Of a DNA stretch of 64,000 bases, positions 38,364 to 51,000 are shown piece after piece. The notes beneath the pieces were generated by a model, which worked only from the letters and a program-made list of their open reading frames with translations, was not told the DNA's origin and did not search any database. The stretch's first letter is position 1. Each line of letters begins with the position of its first letter. Position numbers and translations under genes: made by a program. The DNA is from Toxoplasma gondii ME49 (taxonomy: Eukaryota > Apicomplexa > Conoidasida > Eucoccidiorida > Sarcocystidae), in the NCBI RefSeq assembly GCF_000006565.2, contig NC_031476.1, positions 4,897,900-4,961,899 on the forward strand, read 5' to 3'.

Positions 38364-39738
38364 TCTGCAAGTGTGACGAATGAGGGTGACATACAGGTTG
38401 CGCCACAACGTCTGGGTGAGAAACTGCATGAGATGTCGCACTCGAATGCTGCACACTCTGTTTCTTCGGGATGCAAAATGTCTCAGATGCTACGCGTTCT
38501 TCTGAAGAGTCACGCGACGCCCTTGAGGGCCAAAGCAGTAACTGCCACTGTGTCTGAATCCTGCGTTTGACTGCGAGATTGGAAACACACCTTCACAGGA
38601 CCGACCCGTGGGATTTCAGCTTCCACTTTCGGCTTACGTCTTCAACGGCATCTTTTTTCTGGTTGATCATCACACCCGTAGGCATAAAAACTTGAACGGG
38701 ATGTTCCTTCCCCTTCACGTGCATACTCGGCAGCTGCTTAAATTCGAGTGCGTGGCGGGCCGCCTGAAATGTGTTCCTGAGGAGGAGAGAAAAAAGTCAA
38801 AAAAAAACGTAAAAAGATTTGGAACCGATATGGAAACGACAGAACATAAAAAAAAACGAAAGCAAGGAAATGGAGACGAAGGAGGCGGGCAACGAAGGAC
38901 AACACGAAAAGCAAAGAGAAAGGAGAAGGAAGGATTTGAGAACTGACACATAAAAACGGGAAGAAAACTCTGGCCTTCAAGAAGACGGATTCACAAATCC
39001 ACGAAATTCAACGAAATGCCCCATATGCCCTATGTATATATATATATGTATATATATACGTGAAGTGAAGAAGCATACGCGCATGTGCGGGGCATGAAAG
39101 AGACGAATTTCACTGCTGTGGTTTCGGATTCAAATCAAAAGCATCTAGGTGCCTTACACATCGACGAAGATCTCTCGGGGCCCTGCCTTCGCCATGAGCC
39201 GTGCGGCAAGATTCACATAGTCACCCAGAGCTGTGTATTCCTTTCGAATTTCATTGCCAACAGTCTGCTCGCAGGAGACACACAGCCGATACAAAAGTGA
39301 ACCACCCCAAGGCGCTGTTTCGTGGGAGCGGGGGGATGGGGAGGCATACGACAATTACGTGGAAATTGATATCAAACGCGAAAGCAGACAACCATACGTC
39401 TACTCCTCGTACACAACACCAACAAAATTCTCTGGTGGTCGCAGACACTTCTGTCTCTACTCTTTCATGTATACATATATATATATATATATACATATAT
39501 GTAAATATATACATCGTTACATATACTTAGCTCACACTTGTGTCATTCAGGGAAAAAAAGACTCATATATATATATACATACATATATACGCACAATATA
39601 CTTGTATAAATATATATGTATATACATAGCGGTAGCCGCTAGCTGGCGTGACACATGCAGCGCTTAAATCTGTATACGGTTTCCTGAACAGACTTGCAAA
39701 CCACTTCTCCTTGGTGCATGCAACATCTGGGTTGACAC

Positions 39739-39778
<40 letters not shown>

Positions 39779-42700
39779 GAATTATTTTTGGAGTAAATTG
39801 CTGTTCTCAAGGAGACACGTACTCCACACCAGACGCGTCCACTGGTGATGCCAATGCCAGCATCCAAACCAAAAACCTTCATCCCGTCGATTACGCGCAG
39901 CGCCGCCATGATCGCTGAAGGCAAGAAACGAAGTCGCGAAAAAGACAAGGCAAACACAAAAGAACAAGAAATATGCAATGCAGAAATATGCGCAAATGTC
40001 TGGAGAGAAGAGGATGAAGACGTGAAGCATGCAAGACAAGTTTCTGACGAAGAAGGGAGACGCAGGAACGAAGGAGAAAAGACAATTCACTAAATGAATC
40101 AAAGAAGGGATGATGGAATGACAGCTCGCTGGCGAACACGAAGGGAGACGCTGGATCGAGACAAACGTTTCTATTCAAGAAAGAGCTGACGGAAACAACG
40201 CGAGAACGGAGAGATAACGGAGAAGAGAAAATCAAGGGAACTACGAAACACGATGACGCATACCTCTTATCGGATCATCCAAATGGTAGACAGGAGGCAG
40301 TCCGAACATGACGAGAAGGAGAACTCCTTTGTCATCGACGAGAAACTTGTTGACAGATCCTTCCTGCGAGGTGACAACAAGGAAAATCAAGAAGGACAAA
40401 TCGATGAAACATAAACAGGCTCCCTCACTAAAAGCCCCACACACGGAACTCCTATTTCGGTTCTCTCCTTCCCTTCGTTTTTCTATCCGTTATTCCTCTT
40501 CCATCGTCCTGTTCCCTGCTTCAACAGCCTCGTTTTCTTCTCTTCTTCTGCTCTAGTGTACTTCGTCACTCTTTCCATCTCCCTCTTCAACTACCTGCTC
40601 CGTTCACTTCTGCCCACTCTTTCTTTCTGTCTTTTCTGTTTCGTTTTTCACCATTGTGTAGGCGGCCTTCTGAGTCATTTTCATTAATTTGTGGGCGATG
40701 AGGCTGCCAGTTCGCGTGGAGACATCCAGGCCCCGAACGCAAATGAAGACGACAGAGACGACACGCAGTTCGTTCAGAAAAACGTTGCATCCCGTTGTGA
40801 GGCGGCGGAACACTGACGGTGGAATATACCTGAAGAAAGAATGAAAGAAAATGAAAAATTCACCATAGAAATGTACAAAGTCCTCGACCTCAAACCCACG
40901 TTCTCAGTGTTTCCCAGGCAATCCAAGTACCAACTTGCCACCATAAAATCACCCCAAGACGTTTGTATTCCTACGTAAACGTATAGGAATACGCATAGGC
41001 GGCCAACGAGAGAAGAATGGCGAGTGGACAGAGGAATACTCGAGCATTGTTTGTTGACCTCCGAGGCACCTCTGTACGGACTAGTAGACCGGTCCTTCGG
41101 TAAAATAAATAGTTAGAGGCGCAGACAACCACATCCACATAGAGGCATACTTGGGATCTCGCCTTCTTCCCCTGCCCCTCTCTCGTTCTGCAGATATGCA
41201 TTCACGGGCACCTGTCGCAGATCAAGAAGGACGACTGCCCTTCTGCATGCATTGTCGCTCAAATCCACAGAGTCGAGGAGTGTAAGCGAAACTGGATTCT
41301 AAACCAGTGGTCCCACTCGCAGTCGTAGTACCTATTTCCAGAAAAAACCTCATATTAGACTGTCTCTTTGAACGTGGTTCCTCTCGCTAACACGAGTTAC
41401 CGTCTGAGGAGATCGATGTCGTCGGACTCTACATCGATGGGAGCAAGTGGCGGGGGGGGCTGAACCGGCAGCGTCTCCACTTCTTCAATTTGCTCCCTTG
41501 GTTTTTCGCTGCCCCACAGTGCGCGTGTCGACGACCTGGAAATCCCAACCGCAATGCTCTTCGCCTTCTCAGGCCCCGCTGCATGCAGTCCTTTTACTTT
41601 GTAGAAAATTCGACCAGGAGGCGAGTTCGGGACCTCCTCCAAGTCTGCAGCTCCGGCTAACGCGGATGCCACCGAAGGCGAAACGACTGTCTCCCCAGAG
41701 CCCGCTAGAGGCTCCGCGACAGAAATCTCTTCTAGAGGTGCGCCTGCCACAACGTATTCCCAACGATCCATGATTCCTCCGACCTACAACGAGAAGGAAG
41801 GAGAAACACCACTCGACCAGGAGACGAAGTATGCTTCAGCGGTTGACGAATCTAACATACACTTGGACGACTTAAAGACGATCGATACATACACCTCAAT
41901 AGAACGTACGCCCCTCAAAAACGTTTACAACCAGAACGATGCACGATAATCCAGACCATACTACCATCTTCGTAGTCGTTACCCTTACCGTTGATACGAC
42001 GAATTCCAGTGATCCACAGAGTAGGCACCACAAGGATCGACGAAAAAACTGGATAGGTTTTGAGAAGAAAGAATAAACGACTGTAAAAGCAAGAGGAAAT
42101 CCCCACTCAGGCTCACAGTGACTATGTGACCAGGTCGCACCTCATAGTTAACGAGTTACCCTCATATAGGCACAAGCAAGTGTATATACGCATATATTGG
42201 TGCATGTGGAATCCTGAAGCAACAGTCGGACATGTCTAGACACCTATGTACCGATGTAGGCATTTGAGTGTAGCTAAAAATTCAGGACGCTACACAGATG
42301 CAAGTCTGCATGATACTGTTTCTTTGTGGGTGTCCTCCGACTTCTTGTTCAAAGCTGGTACCTGGAGAATATGAACTTGACCAAATCCGACACCTATGTG
42401 AAGTGTCAGGACCTTGTCATCACAGCCTGTCACGTAGCCATGCAGAGTCTGGTGAAGAGTCAGGCAGCATTGCACAGCTAGTTGACATGCCACCTGACTG
42501 TCGATTCTGTAAAAGTCGTCTCCTGTCTCCTCTTCCCTTGCAGCCTTTCCATCTTCTGAAAGCACAGTGAGCACCACCACACCTCGCAAGCGTCGCTTCC
42601 ATTTGCTCTTCCATATTTGAGTAAATGCGGGTTTCCATTCGTGCTGCAATAAATGAATACAACAATACATGCCGAAAGAGCGACGTACAGACATGCGTAC

Positions 42701-43359
42701 AAGTGTGTGTGTGTCTACGTGGATAGATTTGGGCGAAGGTCTTTAAAGTCACAGCCTCCAGCTGTTTGTTCTGGGTAACTTTCGCCAGTGGCCATAAACC
42801 CAACCGCCTTTGACGAAATATGTTAAGCACGGCATTACGAACTCTGAAGCTCTTCCCTCTTTCGCATCTCTCCGCAAGCATTCACAGGTCAGCTGCACAA
42901 ATCGACAGTCCAGCACCGGCGCAGAGTGGTAGGGTAAAGGCTCTTCCTTCTTCGTCTTACTTTCAGAGCCATCTGCGTCCGGCTGCGGTGATTCATCATC
43001 GACGGGCCAGACGATGGTCATGGCGTCTCCACTGAATTTGATCACATCTCCACCCCAGTAGTGAACAATTTTGATGATTTTGTCGAAGAACTGGTTGATT
43101 ATATTCCCCAAACGTTCAGCTCCATTCGGCTTCGTATCCAGCGCTTCTGTCAAAGCTGTGAAACCACTGGCGTCACAGAAGACCTACCGAAAAGAAAAAG
43201 CATGCGAACACGTCGCGGAAAATGCCGACGCACACGGAATAAAAAAAACTGCGTGTAATGTTTCACATGGAACGCATATTCTTTCCTCTCTCTTCAAACG
43301 AGTTAAAACTGACATACAAAAGTGTGGCAACAGACAGATATGCATGTGTCAGTACGTGC

Positions 43360-43406
<47 letters not shown>

Positions 43407-43996
43407 TACGCATAGACGACTAGAGACATACACATGTAGATACTGGTGAACGACTAAGAAGCCACACGATCAGCAGCAGAGGTTCTGTGCCTAGTGTCAC
43501 CAGCAAGCGAAATTAAGTGACTGACAGGTCGTCAACTCACAACTGCGGCCGTGAACTGCTCAATTTGGATGTCGAAATCGTCGGAGTGACGGATGCGCCT
43601 GTCCGCAATGGCCTCCAGAACTGTGCGTGGCATGAAGCAGGCGAACTGCCGGATGTCGAAAGACGGACCGAGGGTGTCTGTCAGCTTGGCGGATTTCGTT
43701 GTCCGCTGTTGCAGAACTGCGTTGAGCCGCTGCTCGCAACGCAGCGCCAGCCAGCGCCAGTCTTGAGAAACGGCGTCTCCATGGTTCGCGAGCGTTTCAG
43801 GCGCCTCCTCGATCGGCGGCGGACGCTCCGGCGTCAAGTTTAGGCGGGCCGGCCCTGCCTTTCTAATGAAGCCTTCTTCGTCCGAGCCGCTGTTGGCATT
43901 GATCGCGTGCTGTACGCCGTGCCACCCAGCGTGGACGAGGCCGCCTGCGCCGCTGACGACGTTGTGCAGAATGTTTCCCAGGCGGCTTTCCCGCAT
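26622..43996 (-). CDS. ACbeta: Adenylate cyclase beta, soluble (ADCY10-like) type, about 2135 residues, 27 exons
   Basis: Makes cAMP from ATP. In T. gondii the beta cyclase has been linked to the rhoptry surface through the ARO/AIP complex; in Plasmodium it feeds PKA during invasion. Exons (- strand): 43996-43541, 43183-42839, 42643-42362, 41783-41401, 40829-40652, 40363-40264, 39914-39823, 39264-39158, 38776-38638, 38206-38048, 37518-37374, 36737-36673, 36275-36169, 35516-35399, 34827-34659, 34159-34101, 33888-33826, 33458-33339, 32919-32787, 32356-32268, 32092-31986, 31892-31816, 31580-31473, 31157-30776, 30386-28643, 27867-27600, 27034-26622. C1 has metal ligands D156 (FCDASGFT) and D205 with K201 (KFSGD). 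C2 has EYTALGDYVNLAAR: T623, N630 and R634, the class IIIb substrate Thr and transition-state Asn/Arg. Next come an NTPase-like region with a P-loop lacking Lys (779-786), a helical array, an acidic stretch (about 1230-1270), and a 582-residue exon containing a winged-helix-like part (LPFVPELIANCMF) and disordered tracts. In-frame TAG lies 12 nt before the ATG. Weakest junction: the donor at 33826. Confidence 0.9.
28403..28434. repeat. (AT)n microsatellite in ACbeta intron
   Basis: About 15 AT units inside the intron between the 30386-28643 and 27867-27600 exons. Confidence 0.95.
31282..31340. repeat. Interrupted (TA)n / TATG microsatellite in ACbeta intron
   Basis: TA runs broken by CATA and followed by GTAT units, in the intron between exons 31580-31473 and 31157-30776. 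Confidence 0.9.
35046..35135. repeat. GAGA-rich array with 18-bp period in ACbeta intron
   Basis: Repeats of GAGAGAGAGCGAGACCAA and close variants (about four copies) in the intron between exons 35516-35399 and 34827-34659. On the transcribed (-) strand this is a long pyrimidine (CTCT) tract ending about 220 bp before the next acceptor. Confidence 0.85.
37707..37810. repeat. Compound (TA)n microsatellite in ACbeta intron
   Basis: Several TA blocks separated by CTATATC and TATG variants, in the intron between exons 38206-38048 and 37518-37374. Confidence 0.9.
38325..38361. repeat. (AT)n microsatellite in ACbeta intron
   Basis: About 18 AT units in the intron between exons 38776-38638 and 38206-38048. 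Confidence 0.95.
39470..39778. repeat. Three (TA)n blocks in one ACbeta intron
   Basis: TA runs near 39473-39510, 39565-39632 and 39741-39778 in the intron between exons 39914-39823 and 39264-39158. Confidence 0.9.
43362..43403. repeat. (TA)n microsatellite in ACbeta first intron
   Basis: About 20 uninterrupted TA units between coding exons 43996-43541 and 43183-42839. Confidence 0.95.
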
Positions 43997-46616
43997 GTTG
44001 GCTAGCGGCTAAGTCACAAAGAGTGAAACAAAAGACGAGAAGACGAGAGAGTCCACGCATCAATTGCCGCGAAACTTAAAAAAGTGCTGGACAGAACCCA
44101 GCGCGTTTCCGTGCCCCTTCACAGCGGCTGCGGAGGACGTGGTGTACATACACCAGGACCGTGCCTGCGGTGACCATACTAACTGAGTTGTACAAGCGTC
44201 TATCCACCAGCCACGCTAAAGGATGAACTACATTCGCTAGATTCTCGATTATATGCGGCTAGAAATATTGTTCTAAACGACAGAAATACTGCGACAAAAC
44301 ATGCGGGGACAACCACCGTGCGGCTGACACGCGGTCGACGACCGAAAACAGCTTTTACAGCAAATAAGCGCCAAACTCCGGAGGGACCTCCGGACCAACT
44401 GTGACAAACGTGGCGAGTGAGACGACGAGAATTGGAACGCGCAAACGAAAAGGGGAATGCAATAAAGAGACGAGATACAACCCAACTTGTGCACAGGCAT
44501 AGCAACAAGTTACCACATCTCGGGGATGAGAATGACGGAGAAAACAACCTTGGAGATGTGCCTGGGTTCGCACCTTTCTACCCAATGCTCGGAGAGAAAA
44601 AAACGAAAGGACAACGAGAAGAGAGAGCTCAATTCACTTATATTAAAATTTAACCATATTTGGTAGATCCGGTGTCTCCGGGCCGGCACCAAGTCCAGCG
44701 CTGGACATTCAAAAGGTCGGGTTGCTAACACGGCAACTTTGTGTGATTTTCGGAAACCAGAGAGAGCCAAAGGAACGGAGCTGAACAAAGGAAAAGAGGG
44801 AGCGGGACTCTAAACAACGGAAAGGGACGCGAGACACCGAAGATTTCACGTGGCAATGTGAGCTTTCTGTTGCAGAGACGAAGACGAGCTGACGAGGAAC
44901 GTCCAGCTTAGCTCAAAACATGTGGAAGAGAGGGCCGTGTTTAGTGTCAAGCCAAGGCGGGACAAATTGAAGAGGGAACAACACAAAATGAATTGGCAAC
45001 CACGAAAATCCTTCAATGGAGGCAAGAAAAACCGTGCGGCGCGGAAGAAAATGATAGCCGCAAACGTGGCTCGCGAAACAGCTCGAGGAGCTGGGAGTCG
45101 ATTCTCGTAGTCCGCTTGTGCCCTCTCATGTGCCTTCCAAAGAATGCACCAAAAACGCATCTAAACGCAAGCAAATCACATTGCACAGGCATAAACACAT
45201 AAAAATCTTGCAAAATTCTTTTGCGTATGACACACAATCGTGTGCTTATACTTCGGTTGTTCAGGTGTCGTCCTTTTCGCCGCAAAGCCTACACTTTGAT
45301 AGCGACCTTGGAGCATCGCTGGCACCTCAACGGTTCCCGCTGAAGGTGAAACGCAGCGCGTGTACTCTTCTGTGCATGTTGCTCCTTTCCTCGTTTTCAC
45401 TTGTTGCTTCTCGAACTTCGTAGATTTATTTGTTGTTTGGTTAATAAATAGCAGCTGAGACCGAGTTTCGGGTACCCAGAAGGTACAGTGTTGTGCAGGG
45501 GTGTTGTGCAGGGGCACCCGCCAGCGCATCTTCTGCTACCTCACCCGCAAACTTTACTCCACTCATCCCCTGTACAAGAAATACCTCAAAACGAATGGTG
45601 GTTATTCTTTCGTTTCGTGGTTCGAAAGAGAGCGAGACCGTTGTCCGCATTTCTGTTTCGAGTTTCCGTTTACGAAAAAAGTCCCGACACCGAAGAACAA
45701 TAGGAGTTCGCGCGAAGTCTAGGTAAGACGAGCAGTAGAGAGTTGTGCCTCCTTCTTTGGGTGTCAACGTTCAGGAACGCATGCAGGTGTTCCTGCTCTT
45801 GACACAAAACGTTGTCGCTGAAGTCAGTCGACACGAAGAAAAGCTAAACTCAAGGGTTCCGTTGCTCAGTTTAGAGACGGAGGGAGAATATAAAAGTCGC
45901 TCTGGTGGGTACTAAAGCCATCACTCACAAAGCTACAGAGTTTGTAACGTGCGTGTACTTGGCTGTTCATGAGGTCGCAGCAGTCACGATGTGACCGATC
46001 GAGGGAGTCTGGGATAGAGATCTTCCGGCTTCTGAGGTCCCGCTCAGACAGGGCGTCAAAGGGGCTCGTGGTGCCCTGTTAGTGTCTTGTTGTTGTGCAA
46101 ACGAATGGTCGTTTCAACGCATCCTCTGCCAGACTAAAAACAGTGTAATTGGTGTTTCGGTCTGTTTGGGATAACGCGTGTATGTGGGAGCTATCGCCGA
46201 GGATTTTGAAGCCGCTTGGACAAAGCAGGGGCGATTGCCGCGTAAGAAGTGGCCTGAACCCTCACAGACACTAGTATCTTTAGGCACACGTGTCGCGATA
46301 AGCGTGCATCGTCGAGTGCAATTTCATTCACGATAAGGAGCGGTGAAAAGGAAACAGGAAGAGACGCAAAATCCGCCGCTGTTGTCCCCTGCCACCTACA
46401 CGAGTTGCTGGGCTCATTTTCCTAGCTGCACTGAAGAGAAGCACCCATTTGTTCCTTACCTCCCTGTACGTTGGTTTGGGCAATACATGATAAAGAGAAG
46501 ATGGAACATGCGCGATTCCCTACTTGTTCGAGACTACGAAAACAGTTCGGAAAAGTTGCAGTGAGCAGACTCGGGTGGGCAGTGGACAGTCAGCGACCGA
46601 AGTAAGATGGCGTTGT
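43997..46616. other. Spacer between GH17 glucanase and ACbeta (ACbeta upstream region)
   Basis: About 2.6 kb. Both flanking genes run leftward, so this holds the glucanase 3' flank and the ACbeta promoter/5' UTR. There is a GCATGCA site at 45779-45785. Only short frames without domains are present, and no repeat array. An additional 5' non-coding exon of ACbeta is possible, because 'ttgtgacttag' sits 12 nt before the ATG. Confidence 0.5.
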
Positions 46617-48014
46617 TCAGAAATCGTCGTCAAGTCGTCGAGCAGAAACACGAGGCTGAGCACTGTTTTTCTGACTCTCGCTTTCTGTGGCATTTGTACC
46701 ATTCGGGATAGGCAGGGCTAGAAGGCCATCGGGTGTGCCCCACTTCGGCAGTCCATTCTCGTAAAAGAGACCGAAGTTGTTTTCGAACTTGTTTCCATGT
46801 TCAATTTCGAACTTGAACATTTCATCGAAAGCCTCGAACAGGAAAATCGGGTAGGCGAGTCCTCGCGTCCGTATCGTATCTTCAGTCGCATTATGCAGAG
46901 TCATGCCCTGCGCCCGCATGACGACGTGCTTAAAGTAGTAGTACGCATTCGTTAGAGTCGCTCGCGGACTGTCTGCCGAAGGCCACCCGGTTTCGCCGAT
47001 CCACAGGTCCAAATGTGTCACGTTGTTTTTGCACATGGCAACCCGTTGCATCTCCACCTGCATGTCAAAGTTAAAGTAGTACTGGTACGCGCCATCGAAC
47101 GGGACGTGCCCCGAAGCAGACGGGACACCAACGGAGATATCTGGAGTGATGTGGCCGGCCATGGCTGCAAACCAGGAGTAAATGTTGACCATGAACGGCG
47201 CGCGAGGCGTTTGTTCCTCCAAAAATGCCCACACGTTGCGAAGAATGGGTTTCACAACATCGCGAAAGTCCGCGACACACGGTGTCCACGGATTTTTTGA
47301 CATTTCCAGAATCCCTCCGTTGAACGCGGTAGTCACAGGCATGCGCTCTAATCCCACCTGCCGGAGGCTCTTCTTGACGTTTCTCATGGCCGGCAGGAGT
47401 TTCGCAGGGATGTTCAGCGAGCCGCATTCTTGTTTCGTTGCCCACTCCGCGGTCTTGATGCAGATCAGGGGCTCGTTGCCGACGATCAAAAGACGAATCA
47501 GGTGCGCAAAAGGCTGAATCTGGCGCTGGATAACGCGCAGGGCATACGCTTCGTTGCTGGCCAAATGAGTCAGCATTCGATTTGGCAGAGCGACATACAC
47601 ATGCACATCTGAACCGTACACCCTTTGAATGGAGGCGAGACCGTCAGGTGAGAACAGCTTGATGTGGGAGAAGCCATTGCGCTTCAGAATCCCAAACATT
47701 CGCTCGCGACTCATCTTCAGTTTCGAGTATTTGTCGGACCAGTTGATCCCGATGAAGGCGTGCTTCGTAGCCTCCTGCTTGTCGCACACGGGAGCGCAGC
47801 AGCACGGATGAGGTTCGCCGCATTCGTGGGGGTCTTCAGCACCCCATGGATTTGGACATACGAACCCACAGTTACGCTCCTTTGTTTCTTTTGGAGTCAG
47901 TGACAAGTCGTACTTGCACCACGGCTGAGCCTGCGACGGCGACGGTACCAAAATATGGAACAACGTGAGAATACCGAAGCCGAATGTCGCCGTCAGACAT
48001 GCGAACCGGCGCAT
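46617..48014 (-). CDS. Secreted GH17 glucan endo-1,3-beta-glucosidase, 465 residues, intronless
   Basis: Hydrolyses beta-1,3-glucan, which in coccidia is a component of the oocyst wall; a role in wall assembly or excystation is inferred. The ATG at 48014 begins a good signal peptide (MRRFACLTATFGFGIL..., cleavage near SQA-Q at 29/30). A cysteine-rich segment (about 33-77, eight Cys) precedes the barrel. The GH17 (beta/alpha)8 fold is recognisable from FIGINWSD, HIKLFSPD, VALPNRML, IVGNEPL (acid/base E181), WIGETGWPS (nucleophile E341), FEAFDE and ENNFGLFYENG. N-glycosylation sequons are at N331, N375, N438 and N441. There is no hydrophobic C-terminal tail, so no GPI anchor is expected. The frame stays open for 120 codons upstream, with an ATG at 48374; I prefer 48014 because only this start puts the signal sequence at the N-terminus. 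Confidence 0.88.
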   Translation of the reverse strand: MRRFACLTATFGFGILTLFHILVPSPSQAQPWCKYDLSLTPKETKERNCGFVCPNPWGAEDPHECGEPHPCCCAPVCDKQEATKHAFIGINWSDKYSKLKMSRERMFGILKRNGFSHIKLFSPDGLASIQRVYGSDVHVYVALPNRMLTHLASNEAYALRVIQRQIQPFAHLIRLLIVGNEPLICIKTAEWATKQECGSLNIPAKLLPAMRNVKKSLRQVGLERMPVTTAFNGGILEMSKNPWTPCVADFRDVVKPILRNVWAFLEEQTPRAPFMVNIYSWFAAMAGHITPDISVGVPSASGHVPFDGAYQYYFNFDMQVEMQRVAMCKNNVTHLDLWIGETGWPSADSPRATLTNAYYYFKHVVMRAQGMTLHNATEDTIRTRGLAYPIFLFEAFDEMFKFEIEHGNKFENNFGLFYENGLPKWGTPDGLLALPIPNGTNATESESQKNSAQPRVSARRLDDDF

Positions 48015-51000
48015 GATCCGCCACCGCGCCAATCTGCAACGTCCTCTACCAGGGAACACGATACAGGCAGAAGGACACGCACACGTTTTCGTAGACGTCT
48101 GTGGAATCCGATCACGGACTGCGTTCCAAGATGCTCTAGACGCCCTAAGGGCACTTCCGATGCTTGCTGTCACCAAGAACGGACATGCTGTCTCTGACGA
48201 ATTCCCAAAAGAGCACACCGACGGGAATGGTGCACACCTCCATCGGCATTCCCATTCTGAAAAGTTTTCACGCTCCGGCACCTGTGAGGCGGATGCCATC
48301 GACTCTGGACTGACAGACTGGAGGAATGGAGGCGGAGTCTGCATGATGGAAACCGTCGTACAGTTGTGTGGCACGGTGGATATCCCGTGCTGCAGGGCGA
48401 ACTATTCCAGGGCATCTAGTGTCCTCTTCTTGTCGGAAGAAGGAACTTCGTTGCTGAGATGGGAATTGTCGCCTCCTCCCAGTCCATCCAAGAAACGACT
48501 CCGGTCACAAAAGACTAATACAACCTTAGAAACGTACAGTAACCACAACGCCCTCGGGTGCCAGATTCGGAGAAAGATAATTTCTCGACACATTAAGTGT
48601 GTTTGATATTCGCCAACAGGGAGTTCACCCCTTGTTGAGAGGAGGGGAACAGAATGTTTGACATTATCCGCGAATGCGGCAACACAAATTTCCACTGTGC
48701 GGTTCGAATCTCCCTCTCTCGATCGATTCGCTTATTAGCATGCCGCAAGTGTTAAAGTATTAAAGCAGACAAGACAAAACTGTCACAGTAAAACGATGTC
48801 AAACTCATGTTTGTGCGGATACACACTGCGGCAACAGAAACAGTCTGTCCTCGTCCTTTTCTTGGAGACCCTCGAGAGGTCGGCGTTCAGAAGAGGAAGC
48901 TGCCGTCGGTTTTTGACCCTCAGCCCCCGCTTTTTGGCGGTGAAATTTTGACAGGATCCGAAGAGACACTCGGGCGAAAGAGATCAGGATATTGCCAACC
49001 TCAGACAAACATAATGGAAGCATTTGGTTTCTCCCGCTTAACGAGCAAGAGAGCCCCTCAGGTATCCATCGAATAGCCTACCGACAAATAGCAATTATTT
49101 GCACACGAAACGAGCAAAGGGAGATTCCTGGTTTAGACATTCGAGCACATCGCATCGCAGCAGCTGGAGCCTCGCCTCCGACGGTTCTCTAAAAATTCCA
49201 GTAAAAGTGCAACATGGCGTCTACGCTGTGTTTGTTGTGAGGTCCAGTCTTTCACGATGAATCTTTCGAGTGAATCCGATGCGCGAATCCGGTTCTCACG
49301 ACGCCGCCAGAAGATAACACAGACGGGCGCTTTTTGAAGCAATGAAGTGGCACCGTCGTGCTTGCAGTGGTGAAATTAGCAACGGGTGTCGAAAGAAACT
49401 TGCCTTCGTCAGTTGCCCATCCTTAGGAAATCGCTTCTGCCACATCTGCGTCCTTTGCAGTGTGGAGCATTCCGGCACCTCCCTAATCAGTAACTCTGTA
49501 CAGATGCTTTAATCCGTTCCTGGTACGGGAACACGAAACAAACAAGCGGAGTTCTGGGGTCAATTCAGAACTCCTCGAAGCGTTCTGTTTACAACAAAAG
49601 GAAAAGGATGACTGAATTCCATCAACAAACTTTCTCGGTTGTCTCTCTGTTGTTGCACAAAACAACCAGGGCGCCTAAAACAGTGCCATTGTGGACCTGT
49701 GTGTGACCCTGAATGGTTGACGTGGCTCCGTCAGGGCAAGTGAAACTGGGATATATCGTCGCTCCTATGGCATAGATCCACTTCAGTAGAAAGCAATTTT
49801 TGACGAGACAAAAGACTCGGCGATTTAATGCACTTCAACAGTTCCAAAATCGCTTTTTGCGTTCGTCTGTCGTTTTTTTGACAAATCTTGAGAAATTCCG
49901 CGGTCGGAAACTACCACACTCAAATACGGCGGAACGATGATGTTCGAGTTCTCTTGAAAGCTTGAGGTCTTGAATTACTTGCAAGTCCATCCCATCAAGT
50001 CTCTCCTTTTTCGTGCTGGCACAGATCCTCACCTTTTTCAGCCTCTGAGCAACTGTTGATAATCCTTGGTTTTAATCACGCAATTTACGGAGATCATCTG
50101 CAAAGAAACGACAGCCTTTATCTTGGCTACTCTCTGCACATGAACGTTACTGGAGAATGTCTGAGTCTGTCCCTGCCATGTCTGCTTTGTGGCGATCACT
50201 GTTTCTCTGATTCCCGCTTTTTCCCGTAGAGAGCCAAGAACTCTAACTTTTCGGCTCGACCGAGGTGATCCCGAAGTGACCAGCTACCAGTACTCGCCCC
50301 TTTGGGCACTGACTTCTTTCCCTTCGGCTTTCAAAATGCTTGCTACACAGATACATGTATATTTTCCACTTAAACAATGATATATACGTACATACACACC
50401 TGAAAGTATCTCATATCGGAATTTATCTTAGATCGAGAAACTGTGCAAGTGTGCAAGCGGCGTTTGGTGGGCTTTTGAAAAAACCTGGTGTTTCCTATCC
50501 AGTGTGCGCAATTGATTGAGCGGGAAGCGAGTTCATTCCCCCTAAGCTCGCCGTTTCTTCGTTATCTCTTCATCTGTTCCCTTGCTCCTGACAAAAACAG
50601 ATTCTTCGTCTGCTGAAACTCCAGAAGCAGCGATGCATGCGCGCGCGCCGCTGCTTTTAAGTCTCGACGAAGTGTCGGCTTGACTTTCAAGACGAGGCAC
50701 AACATATCGGGCAGCCGTAGCGTGTCTGGCGTTCTGAAGACACGGCAAATGTAAGAAATCCCCCCGAAACTGAATTTTCGGTTGAGCAGAGCAGGTGTGT
50801 GCATTTTTACACACAGAGGCGAAGGTCTCCGTGCATGCGCCCGAGCTTTCTGTCGATTCTCCTCGTTTTTCTCCTAAACGAAAGCAAGAAGACGACCTCT
50901 GTATCGCTGCTTTCTTTCTTCACACAAATCTCGGCCCTTGCCGTCTTCAGGAAACGCCTTTCCTCGTCTTAGGTCACCCTCCAGCGTTCACGACCCACCG

